Assembly (NCBI GenBank): GCA_965603365.1
Contig: CBFDCR010000008.1
Coordinates: 40,867-104,866, forward strand
Length of the DNA: 64,000 nucleotides
Direction: 5' to 3'
DNA from: JAHELQ01 sp965603365
Lineage (GTDB): Bacteria > Acidobacteriota > Aminicenantia > UBA2199
Position numbers and translations under genes: made by a program. Under the pieces are notes generated by a model. It was not told the origin of the DNA. It was given only the letters and a program-made list of their open reading frames with translations, and searched no databases. Shown one piece after another: positions 8,671-16,286 of the stretch. How positions within the stretch are numbered: position 1 is the stretch's first letter; the number at the start of each line of letters is the position of its first letter.

Positions 8671-9654
8671 TTACTTCTCCTTATTTTTGTTCTTTCTTGC
8701 TATATCTTCAATTATTTTTTTAATTTGACTGGCGATGTCTTTTAAATGATTTAATTTAACCTTGAGATCTATTTTAAGTAATTGTTTCGCCGCGTGGTCC
8801 CAATAGTTAACATATTTTTTGTCTATTTCGGGAAAATGACCTTTACCTCTCGACTTTGTATTTTGCGAGGATTGAGTGGTTTCCCTTGACACAAAGAAAA
8901 ACAAATTTCTATCGCTGATCTGGAGTTCAAATTCCTCAAGCAACCTTTCGGCCAGGGTCAGGTAATAACTATCGATCAAGCTTTTGAGCTTGTCTATCAT
9001 GGAAAAGTCTGTATTTTTGTCCCTCTCCTCAGCATGGAATTTTACAGCGTGTATTTGTTCCAGAACATTCGCCAGTTTCTCTACCTTTTTTTTCAATTGC
9101 TCAAACTTTACGGTATCCATCTCTCGATGGAATAATTTTTCTATTTCCTGGCGGCAGATGAATAAGTTCAACTCTGCCTTATGGGTTTGTCTTTTTTCGA
9201 GATATCCCCGACTGCTTTCCTGCAAATCGGCGATTACTTTTTGGGTTGTTGTATCAACAAATAGAGGTGCCCCGGTAAGCTCGTTCAGTTCATCAATCAA
9301 TTCTTGTACTGCGTCATACCGCTTGATCATCGGTAAAGTCATTTCCAAATCTTTGATGATGATTTCCGCTTCCCTGATTTTTTTTACTGCTTTTTTGAAT
9401 TCTACCCTTTCGACGTTTCGCAGTATCTCACCAAGGATATCGTCAAAACGGATCAATTCCTGGAGGCGAAAACGGCGTAAACACTCCCTCTCGCCGCTAA
9501 ATTGAGCAGATCGGGTGGACAGGTTATCGATTTCTTGAGTCAACAGGTATGATACCCGGCTATCGTTATACCAGCCGTTTTGCCAGCGCCACAAAGTTTT
9601 TTCAAGGATAAAATCGGTTTTACTTCTAGAATGTCTGTGCTGCCGATTCATCAT
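8671..9654 (-). CDS. Alpha-helical coiled-coil protein of unknown function
   Basis: A 327-residue soluble protein that is almost entirely helical and charged, with no recognisable catalytic motif. Long heptad-like stretches occur at about 75-120 (RNVERVEFKKAVKKIREAE) and 165-215 (EKLFHREMDTVKFEQLKKKV), and again at the Lys-rich C-terminus. The start overlaps the end of the MotB-like gene by 29 bp and the stop lies 1 nt before the SPFH-like start, so all three should be co-translated. A structural or adaptor role linking the membrane motor-like pair to the cytoplasmic parts is plausible but is inference. I do not recognise the family. Confidence 0.75.
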   Translation of the reverse strand: MMNRQHRHSRSKTDFILEKTLWRWQNGWYNDSRVSYLLTQEIDNLSTRSAQFSGERECLRRFRLQELIRFDDILGEILRNVERVEFKKAVKKIREAEIIIKDLEMTLPMIKRYDAVQELIDELNELTGAPLFVDTTTQKVIADLQESSRGYLEKRQTHKAELNLFICRQEIEKLFHREMDTVKFEQLKKKVEKLANVLEQIHAVKFHAEERDKNTDFSMIDKLKSLIDSYYLTLAERLLEEFELQISDRNLFFFVSRETTQSSQNTKSRGKGHFPEIDKKYVNYWDHAAKQLLKIDLKVKLNHLKDIASQIKKIIEDIARKNKNKEK

Positions 9655-10336
9655 GGTTCTCTTTCATCTCTTTTTCGAGATCACTGAAATATACCACCCG
9701 GATCTCGATTCGTCGATTCAATGCCCTACCTTCTGTTGTGTCATTCGATGCTACAGGCTTTTGGTCGGCATAGCCATTGGCCGAGAAAAGACTACTTTCC
9801 AGATGAACAAATTCTTCTTCAATAAACCAATGGAAAAACTTCACCACATTGATGGCCCTTTGGGCGGACAGTTCCCAATTGGAGGCAAACTCCTCTCTCA
9901 GGCGACCGGAAATCTGCACATTGTCGGTATGACCTTCCACCTGGATTTGTTTGAATTTTGCCTTTTCTTCAGCCCAATCAAAAATGAGTATCAGGCTGGC
10001 AAGCAGATGTTTGCCGCGTTTTAAGAGTTTTGCATCTCCCGATTTAAACAGTATTTCGCTGCTGAAGGTAATCTGCTGCAAATTGCCGTGTGTTACGATT
10101 TTGATTGTTCCCTCTTTTATTTCAGCCGCGAATGCCCGGGTAAGTTCTTCAACGAATTCTTCCTGGCAGGATCTCACCCGCAGCATCTCAAACGCTTCGG
10201 TATTTAAAATGAGCCTCAAGAAGGCAATGAGAAAAAATATCATCAAAATTGAAACAAACACATCGATAAATCCAGGCCAGAAATTTACGCCTCTGTCTGG
10301 AGAAGACGTATTGGTCTTATCTTTTATAAATTCCAT
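9626..10336 (-). CDS. MotB/OmpA-family protein, ZorB-like
   Basis: A 236-residue inner-membrane protein with one N-terminal helix and a periplasmic OmpA-like peptidoglycan-binding domain. The helix is preceded by NFWPGFIDVFVSILMIFFLI, whose Asp (D25) sits where MotB, TolR and ZorB carry the ion-binding carboxylate. The OmpA domain (about 90-220) has VEGHTDN, NWELSAQRA, GYADQKPVASN and GRALNRRIEI, all matching the family signature. Two ATGs are possible: 10342 lies directly on the GGTAGG motif, whereas 10336 is about 6 nt downstream of it, so I chose 10336. The start overlaps the TGA of the ZorA-like gene. It should form a 5:2-type ion-driven stator with that protein (family knowledge). Confidence 0.88.
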   Translation of the reverse strand: MEFIKDKTNTSSPDRGVNFWPGFIDVFVSILMIFFLIAFLRLILNTEAFEMLRVRSCQEEFVEELTRAFAAEIKEGTIKIVTHGNLQQITFSSEILFKSGDAKLLKRGKHLLASLILIFDWAEEKAKFKQIQVEGHTDNVQISGRLREEFASNWELSAQRAINVVKFFHWFIEEEFVHLESSLFSANGYADQKPVASNDTTEGRALNRRIEIRVVYFSDLEKEMKENHDESAAQTF

Positions 10337-11607
10337 CAGCATCCTACCAATAAGATAATCAAAAAAATAATCGCCAATGCTGCGGTGGCGGCGATGTATT
10401 TATTATTAAATAAGGAACTCAAGGAGGGTACAATTACTACCAATCCCTTTTCCTTGATTCTCATGATCCGGTTGACCTCTTTAGAAAAGGTCTCCTGCTG
10501 CTTTCTCATCACGTCTATAAGGGAATTGATTTCCTCTTTCGCTACTTTACCCTGTCCTTTCATAGCTTCTACCATCTTCGGCCACTGATCCACGATGCCT
10601 ATAATCGATTCATTGGTCTTTTTGAGCAGCGTGAGCACCCCTTCAAAATTTCGCGATGCTTCTCTCTTGGTGATATCCCGTACTTCATCCACGATGGTCT
10701 TAAAAGAGCCTTGAATGGTACTTAAATTTTCGATAGTATCCTTGTTCTGGGTTATAATGAACTCTAAGTTATCGAATGAATCTTGGAGATGTATAGCAAT
10801 ATTCTCCAGGGGATGCTCGCTCTGGACAGGCGGAACTGTTACCGGGATTAACTTTTCAACGGTGAAGTTCTCCAGTTTATGCAAGAAAGCGGTTTGGTTC
10901 CGCTGAATACGAAAGTTCAGATATATACATATTATGGTGGTTAATATTCCCACGATACTGGTGGAAAAGGCGGTTTTTATTCCCTGAAAAACGGTTTCCA
11001 TGTTGGCGATTGAAGACTTTAAACCGGAAATAGAAAATGTGAGAGCATTGGGGTTGGGCAGCAGCATACTGATTTTCGTAACCATAAAGGCCAGGCCGAT
11101 AAAGGTGCCAAATAGACCCAATATCATGGCCAAATCCCTGGAGAATCCCGGAAGAGTAACCCCCAGCCTCGATGCTTCAGAAGTCAGGGCATCTTGTTGT
11201 AGAAAGTCGGCACTAATTTTGACCCGGTATTTTCGCAATCTCTCAATGGTGTCCAGCCTTTTATAGATAATACTCTTTCGCGTCACTCCTTCCTGGAGGT
11301 CTCTAATATTCATCAACAGGTCAGGGATCTCCTCTTTTCTTCCATCCTCCTTCGCTTCTTCGGTATTGACGGATTCTAATGGTGCTCTCAGACGGGAAAG
11401 TTTTTCATCGACTTTACGCTCTACCTTTTTTAGTGTACGTTTCTCACGCTTTCTATACCGCTTGATCGTGTGCCGACTGACCAATAAGGTGACAAATAAC
11501 AGAAGAAAAATCACCGAGTTAATGGCAATGCAAAACTCGTTGGGGAACAGAAATTGCCGTAAATCATTTAAAATGGGCAGAATGAAAGTTATTATCTCGT
11601 TTTCCAT
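10336..11607 (-). CDS. MotA/TolQ/ExbB-family protein, ZorA-like, with long helical tail
   Basis: A 423-residue membrane protein. Helix 1 is at about 26-44, followed by a long basic/acidic cytoplasmic segment (45-150). The MotA/ExbB core follows: LPGFSRDLAMILGLFGTFIG (152-171) and a third helix STSIVGILTTIICIYLNF (215-232). The tail (240-395) is predicted coiled coil, as in ZorA of the Zorya anti-phage systems, but here it ends in an extra hydrophobic helix (404-423). The start is the ATG at 11607, preceded by GGAGAGG at proper spacing and only 1 nt past the stop of the upstream phosphoesterase. An upstream in-frame start inside that gene is less likely. The ion-channel role is family knowledge; the defence role is inference. 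Confidence 0.87.
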   Translation of the reverse strand: MENEIITFILPILNDLRQFLFPNEFCIAINSVIFLLLFVTLLVSRHTIKRYRKREKRTLKKVERKVDEKLSRLRAPLESVNTEEAKEDGRKEEIPDLLMNIRDLQEGVTRKSIIYKRLDTIERLRKYRVKISADFLQQDALTSEASRLGVTLPGFSRDLAMILGLFGTFIGLAFMVTKISMLLPNPNALTFSISGLKSSIANMETVFQGIKTAFSTSIVGILTTIICIYLNFRIQRNQTAFLHKLENFTVEKLIPVTVPPVQSEHPLENIAIHLQDSFDNLEFIITQNKDTIENLSTIQGSFKTIVDEVRDITKREASRNFEGVLTLLKKTNESIIGIVDQWPKMVEAMKGQGKVAKEEINSLIDVMRKQQETFSKEVNRIMRIKEKGLVVIVPSLSSLFNNKYIAATAALAIIFLIILLVGC

Positions 11608-11608
11608 T

Positions 11609-12820
11609 TTACCTCTCCAATTTTTTTTTGATATATCCCCCAACCTCTACTTCTTCACCAACAGTGCCGATATCGACATCCATTGAAGTATCACGGCTTC
11701 GATGCTCATCATTTTTGATTTCAGTATTGATTGCTATTTCCTCCCCAATTATCACTCCTCCTCCAACCTTTCCTATTTTCACTTTCATTTTACTTCCTTT
11801 TTTTTCAGAACTGTTAGATTCGTTTTCATCATCTCCATTTTTTCTTATCAGTTTTACTGAAACCTGTCCGTCTTTGCATTTGTTGAGGGCTCTGTCGAAT
11901 TCATGGCGGTCGTCAAAGTAGGTTCGCAGATATATGGTACCTTCGGCTTTTTGGACATCAAGTTGAAAGGCCGAATATCCAATATAATAAGATCTGCCTT
12001 TGTATAGACAGCCGCTCTGGATCAATAGGGTTTGGTTGCCGAAGTTCTGGACCAGTTCCAGGTTGGGGTCGTGGAGGTGGCCACAGAAGATGAGATCGAA
12101 TTCCCGGTAGAGCATTTTTTTGGCATCGCCGAGATCATATTCGCTGAGCCAGTCTAAGGCGTGATGAAACAGGGCAATCTTAATATTACAATCCTTGATG
12201 TCCTGGAAGGCATCATAAATCTGGCGTTCGCCGATTAAAAGTTTGCCGTTATCATAGCCGTCGGCTTTGCCGGTGGCCCGCCAACTGGAGTTCAGGCAGG
12301 CGATGCCGATTTTGGCGGAGTTTTTTTGGAGTATATGGGTGGAAAATAATTTGTTGGAAGTGATCGTGTGCGTTGAGTGAAATTGACTTTTAAAGGCGTT
12401 GAAGTGGTCCAATCTTTCGATATGGGGAAAATCTTTTTCGATCTCTTTGTCTAAGAAAGCATTCAGGGTCTCACGGTCGATCAGTGCCGTTCTTAGACCC
12501 TCTTCGGTGATGGAGTCGATTGCTTTCATCTGCATGTCGTGGTTGCCGGGGACGATGAAAAATTCGTTCCTGGTCAGCTTCGTTTTTTGCAATAGGGGAT
12601 CGATAAAGACTTCGTAAGCTCTTTTAAAATCGTCTTTTTTGTCTCCAATTTTTACCAGGTCGCCGGTGAAGAGGATGAGGTCGATGTTTGGGAAGTGGTC
12701 CAGGTCTTTCCACAGGGCATCTAAGACGATTTGGGTGTCTTTGGGTTTTGAACTGTCGTAGTGGAGATCGGAGAGGTGGAGAATGTTTATCTCCGATGTT
12801 TTGGTCTTATTATCTGTCAT
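11609..12820 (-). CDS. Calcineurin-like metallophosphoesterase, soluble
   Basis: A 403-residue paralogue of the anchored enzyme at 2936-4663, and the first gene of the operon. It has the same metal-binding motifs (SDLHYD, TGDLV, PGNHDMQ, FHHA, CGHLHDP), so it should be a catalytic phosphodiesterase or phosphatase. It lacks the beta-rich region and C-terminal helix: after DTSMDVD the sequence continues DIGTVGEEVEVGGYIKKK and stops. That ending keeps the short 'IGxVGxxVxhG' element found in the other phosphoesterase and in the NTPase. AGGAGG lies about 7 nt upstream of the ATG. The stop codon is separated from the ZorA-like ATG by 1 nt. The substrate (cyclic nucleotide, nucleic acid or phosphoprotein) is unknown. 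Confidence 0.88.
   Translation of the reverse strand: MTDNKTKTSEINILHLSDLHYDSSKPKDTQIVLDALWKDLDHFPNIDLILFTGDLVKIGDKKDDFKRAYEVFIDPLLQKTKLTRNEFFIVPGNHDMQMKAIDSITEEGLRTALIDRETLNAFLDKEIEKDFPHIERLDHFNAFKSQFHSTHTITSNKLFSTHILQKNSAKIGIACLNSSWRATGKADGYDNGKLLIGERQIYDAFQDIKDCNIKIALFHHALDWLSEYDLGDAKKMLYREFDLIFCGHLHDPNLELVQNFGNQTLLIQSGCLYKGRSYYIGYSAFQLDVQKAEGTIYLRTYFDDRHEFDRALNKCKDGQVSVKLIRKNGDDENESNSSEKKGSKMKVKIGKVGGGVIIGEEIAINTEIKNDEHRSRDTSMDVDIGTVGEEVEVGGYIKKKLER
11672..12636. repeat. Long direct repeat, copy 2 (within soluble phosphoesterase gene)
   Basis: Partner of 3515-4479, in direct orientation, 8157 bp apart. Recombination between the copies would delete the six genes between them and leave one hybrid phosphoesterase gene. 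Identity is near-perfect across the tract, with only one difference noticed. Confidence 0.93.
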
Positions 12821-12861
12821 TTTTTGCCTCCTGAAGTTTGGTGGGGGGAGAGAAGGAAGGG

Positions 12862-12898
12862 GCCAGGCCCTCCAGGGGGGGCCTGGGAAGGGCCTGGC
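12862..12898. terminator. Strong G/C hairpin between two minus-strand operons
   Basis: GCCAGGCCCT (12862-12871) pairs perfectly with AGGGCCTGGC (12889-12898), with an inner CCAGG/CCTGG stem. It lies downstream of the peptidase stop and about 40 bp upstream of the first gene of the phosphoesterase/Zor-like operon. A pyrimidine-rich rather than pure U tail follows on the minus strand. It probably separates the two transcripts (inference). Confidence 0.5.
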
Positions 12899-12949
12899 TT
12901 TGTTGGGTTTGTTCTTTCCCCCTTTAATATAAATATCATGGGTCTCCCT

Positions 12950-15115
12950 TTATTTGTCTATTGTTTGTTGGATTTCATCGAGCAGGGGGGCTACTTTGTC
13001 TTCGGCTGAGACTTCCCGGGCTTTGGTCTGGATGAGGGTGTACATTTTGGTGACGGTGGCTTTGGGGGTTTCGGGGGCGAAGTTGCGGAGGATCTTGGCG
13101 AGGCGAACGACTTCGGCGGGGCTCATGACTGTTTTTTCGTTTACGATTTCGCTGGTTTTCCGGAAGTTGGGCTGCTTTTTGAAGAAGCGCTGGCTCTCCC
13201 GTTTGGCGGCGATCAGGTCGTAGTGGGGTTTGAGGACCGGGTTGTTGACGGCGGCGGCGATGATCTCGTTGCCCTTTTCCAGGTGCTCGCCGCCGATGGC
13301 TAAGGCCAGGATGGTGTCGGGGTTGGAGAAGATCCTGAGGGCGGCCCTGGCGTGGTCGTCGTCTTTGGGCGGGGTGACCATCAGGCCGGCGCTGCCGGCA
13401 ATCCTGATTTGGACCCCTTCGAAGTCCCAGCGGAGCTCCAGCAGGACGCGGTAGTAGCCGGAGGTGGGAAACAGGGGGCCTTCGGTGCCCCACAGCAGGG
13501 TGACCGAATGGCTGAGGAAGTCGGCCGGCTGGAGTTCCTGGGGCATGACATCGCGGGTGTAGCGGATGATGGTGGCAAAATCCTGGGCAGAACCCAGGGG
13601 ATCTATTACCCGGCCGGACACGTGACCGGTCTTCATGCTGAGGCTGCCGGGCACCAGTCTGGGTTTATCGGAGCGGTTGGTAAGGGTGAAATTGATGCGC
13701 ACCGGTGCGCCGATGGGTACGATTTCGTGCAGCGGCGAGACGCGGAGTTCCAGGCCCTCGGCCTCCACCACCTCGTCCCGGACATTGACCGGCAGGCGGT
13801 CGTGGGGAGTGCCGAAGGAGACGCCGCCGGGACGGATGGCGATATCCGGCAGGTGACAGAGCAGCCGGATATCCCTGGGGGAGAAGGACCACTCGACATT
13901 GTGGGGAAACCGCTGCGGCGGTGCGGCGTTGTGGGCGATCTGGACCGTCTTCTGCATGATGTAGTTTTCGTAGGGGTTGTCGGGATGGTAGAGCATCATG
14001 GCGTGGCCGATCTCGTGGATGGCGGTGCGGATGTAGGGGATCTGGCATTCGCCAAAAGGTTTTTGTTTGCACTCGCCCCAGCACGCCTCATCGGGAAAGA
14101 CCACCTGAGAGGCGATGGCTGCACCCTCACGGGGGATGTCGTTGACGCCGCTGATGGTGTTGTCGTACATGACGCCGAAGGCCTCGTCGTCCAATTTGCG
14201 CACCGCCAGGAGATGGTAGTGCCACTGCTTATCCAGGTCGACGGTCTCCCGGTATTTTAACATCTTCTGGTGCAGCTCGGCATTGGACCAACTGTAATCT
14301 TCTGGTTCTTCCACGTCGTCATTGCTGATATTGACGCTGACCTGCCAGCCGGCCCCATGAAAGACCGCTTCCCAATGGCCCTGGTGTTTATCGTAAGGAG
14401 AGTTGGCCGCCGGGACCCGGTCGATCTCGATCACCGCCTGGCGCAGGTAGGGGGAGATGCGGACCATCATCAGTTGTCCCAGCACGATACCGGAGCCGGT
14501 CTGGATGTCGCCGCGCCAGTAGTGGATGCCGTCGGGGCCGGTGGAAAATTTGACGGCGGCGCTCAGGGGATCGCCCCGACCCCAGGTACGGCGGGCATAA
14601 TCGAACCGGTAGGGTTCCATCTCCAGTACGATACTCTCACCCCCCCCGGGTTCCTGGCACAGGCGGGTGACCCGCAGGTAGTAGGCGTACTGCTGGCGGG
14701 GAAATACGGGGATATCGTGGTGGCGGTCATCCTGGTCTGAGAAAGAGGGGCAAAAGGTGGGGGACTGGCAAAAGTCCTTTTTGTAAAGGTCGCCGCTGGC
14801 CATCATGGCGGCTCCGCTGCGCTGGATGCGCAGGCTGCCTTCGTATTGAAACCGGGCAGGGGTATGCAGCGAGGTGGGGATTAGGCGGATGTAGTAGCAG
14901 CCGCCGGGCAATACTTTCGGCTGCGAAGCCCTGGCGGAATCCTGGGTCGATTGATCCGGCGGCGGCATGTCCAGCGGCTCGGGCAGGGGCGGCAGTCCGC
15001 TGTCGCTGCCGCGGATCTTCCGTTCGCCGCTGGCCGTTAACACATCATGATAATTTTGATTGGCCGACTCTGTCGACTCACCGGTACAACCGTTTAAACA
15101 CTGTTCGTCTTCCAT
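12950..15115 (-). CDS. Putative metzincin-like zinc metallopeptidase with Ig-like domain
   Basis: A 721-residue protein. The zinc site is AIHEIGHAMMLYHPDNP: H367, E368, H371 and a third His at 377. This gives HExxHxxxxxH spacing as in metzincins, but lacks the usual Gly. A Met follows at 387 (YENYIMQ), which could be the Met-turn. The N-terminal 65 residues are disordered and Pro/Ser-rich. A beta-rich region with YYIRL and YAYYLRV strands precedes the catalytic core. About 430-580 looks like an immunoglobulin-like domain (PVRINFTLTNRSDKP), followed by a helical C-terminus. No signal peptide is visible, so any secretion would be unconventional. AGGAGGT precedes the ATG. It is the last gene of a three-gene operon and is much more G/C-rich than the neighbouring operon. 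Confidence 0.72.
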   Translation of the reverse strand: MEDEQCLNGCTGESTESANQNYHDVLTASGERKIRGSDSGLPPLPEPLDMPPPDQSTQDSARASQPKVLPGGCYYIRLIPTSLHTPARFQYEGSLRIQRSGAAMMASGDLYKKDFCQSPTFCPSFSDQDDRHHDIPVFPRQQYAYYLRVTRLCQEPGGGESIVLEMEPYRFDYARRTWGRGDPLSAAVKFSTGPDGIHYWRGDIQTGSGIVLGQLMMVRISPYLRQAVIEIDRVPAANSPYDKHQGHWEAVFHGAGWQVSVNISNDDVEEPEDYSWSNAELHQKMLKYRETVDLDKQWHYHLLAVRKLDDEAFGVMYDNTISGVNDIPREGAAIASQVVFPDEACWGECKQKPFGECQIPYIRTAIHEIGHAMMLYHPDNPYENYIMQKTVQIAHNAAPPQRFPHNVEWSFSPRDIRLLCHLPDIAIRPGGVSFGTPHDRLPVNVRDEVVEAEGLELRVSPLHEIVPIGAPVRINFTLTNRSDKPRLVPGSLSMKTGHVSGRVIDPLGSAQDFATIIRYTRDVMPQELQPADFLSHSVTLLWGTEGPLFPTSGYYRVLLELRWDFEGVQIRIAGSAGLMVTPPKDDDHARAALRIFSNPDTILALAIGGEHLEKGNEIIAAAVNNPVLKPHYDLIAAKRESQRFFKKQPNFRKTSEIVNEKTVMSPAEVVRLAKILRNFAPETPKATVTKMYTLIQTKAREVSAEDKVAPLLDEIQQTIDK

Positions 15116-15130
15116 TTTTAAAACCTCCTG

Positions 15131-15601
15131 TTATGTTTCCCCGGGTGATTGGGCCGGCCATTGGTCGTCATCGGCAACGGTAATATAGTCTTCGGTTCTG
15201 GGGCGGATGAAGGGGGACTGACTGGGGATGGTCATCTTGAGTTCCCAGGTGGGCGGGCCCGGCGGGATGCGCAGGAGTGTGCGCCCGCCCTGGTGGAGGA
15301 GGGTGGCTTCGCCGATCAGGGAGAAGCGGAAATCCAGGAAAGCGGGCAGATCCAGGACGCAGTAATGCCGCAGGTGACCGGGACCGCTCACCACCGAGAT
15401 GTGCAGGTAATCGTCTGCCTCCGCCGGTTTGATGCCGCGGGTGAGGGAACTGTTGGAACTGATAATGTGGGCGCTGCGGTTGGCGTGATGGTAGACATTG
15501 ATATCCCGCTTCTCCTTGACCAGTCGGTTCTGCACGGTGATATCGATGGCTGCCGCTGCCGATGGTTTGACCATGGTTTCATCTCCCGGGAATTCGTTCA
15601 T
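15131..15601 (-). CDS. Small beta-rich protein, paralogue of next gene upstream
   Basis: A 156-residue protein of unknown family without signal peptide. It shares two recognisable elements with its neighbour at 15624-16079: NRLVKEKRD (versus DWLVKENRD) and a strand pair TLLRIPPGPPTWELKM (versus TIIKVPPSAPQWKLKV). In this protein the LVKE element is N-terminal; in the other it is C-terminal. The ATG at 15601 has only a weak GTGGATG upstream; an alternative ATG at 15574 (MVKPSAAAA) follows GGGAG. The stop is 15 bp before the peptidase start, so the products probably work with the peptidase. No function is assigned. Confidence 0.68.
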   Translation of the reverse strand: MNEFPGDETMVKPSAAAAIDITVQNRLVKEKRDINVYHHANRSAHIISSNSSLTRGIKPAEADDYLHISVVSGPGHLRHYCVLDLPAFLDFRFSLIGEATLLHQGGRTLLRIPPGPPTWELKMTIPSQSPFIRPRTEDYITVADDDQWPAQSPGET

Positions 15602-15623
15602 TTTTCATCCACGCTGTCCTCTT

Positions 15624-16079
15624 TCAGGTGTCCTGTTTCTGGATAACGATTTCCCTCCTGGCAGTCTGGACCCGGCGGGCAATCTCCTGGGTATCCTTGT
15701 CCAGATCGCGATTTTCCTTTACCAGCCAATCGGCAAATTGAACGGCATATTTACTGAATCTGTCGCCGCTCTCATCCTCGCCGGCGGATACCGGGTTGCC
15801 GGTGGGATCGGTAGGCGAAGGACCCGGCGAATTCATGACCTTTAATTTCCATTGGGGGGCGGAGGGCGGCACCTTGATAATGGTCCGGGTATCCCGAATC
15901 TCTATAGAAGAGATCGGTATCCCTTTACCGTTTTCCGTTACCGAAGAGAGCTGCAGATCGCATGACAGCGGCAGGGTGACTTTGAACTTGCCGGTGTCGA
16001 GATCATCCAGGATGATTTCCAGGGGATCGCTCCCCACCCCTCTTTCGTCGATTACCACATTTCCCTTTTGTTCAGACAT
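15624..16079 (-). CDS. Small beta-rich protein, first gene of peptidase operon
   Basis: A 151-residue protein of unknown family. The first 95 residues look like a beta-sandwich, ending in the strand TIIKVPPSAPQWKLKV shared with the protein downstream. A Pro/Gly/Ser linker (95-120) leads to an amphipathic helix, KYAVQFADWLVKENRDLDKD, and a basic tail. No signal peptide or membrane segment. GGAGGT sits 6 nt upstream of the ATG. The 208 bp upstream, up to the sensor-kinase gene, should hold the operon promoter, but I cannot place -35/-10 boxes with confidence. Confidence 0.7.
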   Translation of the reverse strand: MSEQKGNVVIDERGVGSDPLEIILDDLDTGKFKVTLPLSCDLQLSSVTENGKGIPISSIEIRDTRTIIKVPPSAPQWKLKVMNSPGPSPTDPTGNPVSAGEDESGDRFSKYAVQFADWLVKENRDLDKDTQEIARRVQTARREIVIQKQDT

Positions 16080-16286
16080 TTGTTACCTCCATTGTTAATT
16101 TTTTTAACCGTTTTCCATGTTTCCATGTCCCACGATCTGGCGCTATTGTAGCGGAAGCGGAGGCGGGGAATCTATCACATATGATAAAAATACTATAAAA
16201 ATGGATAAAATTTCAGAAGTTTAAGAATCCGGGACTTATTTCCCCAATCATTCCATTATTCCAACATTCCAATATTCCAGGCCTTG

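Noticed and set aside
9626..11607. Flagellar MotA/MotB or Tol/Exb transport genes
   Set aside because: No flagellar, TonB or TolA genes nearby; the ExbB-like protein has a long coiled-coil tail and the partners are NTPase and phosphoesterase genes, which fits Zorya-like systems better.
13352..14260. 302-codon plus-strand frame opposite the metallopeptidase
   Set aside because: Antisense to a gene with clear zinc motif and ribosome binding site; long antisense frames are expected in G/C-rich coding DNA.
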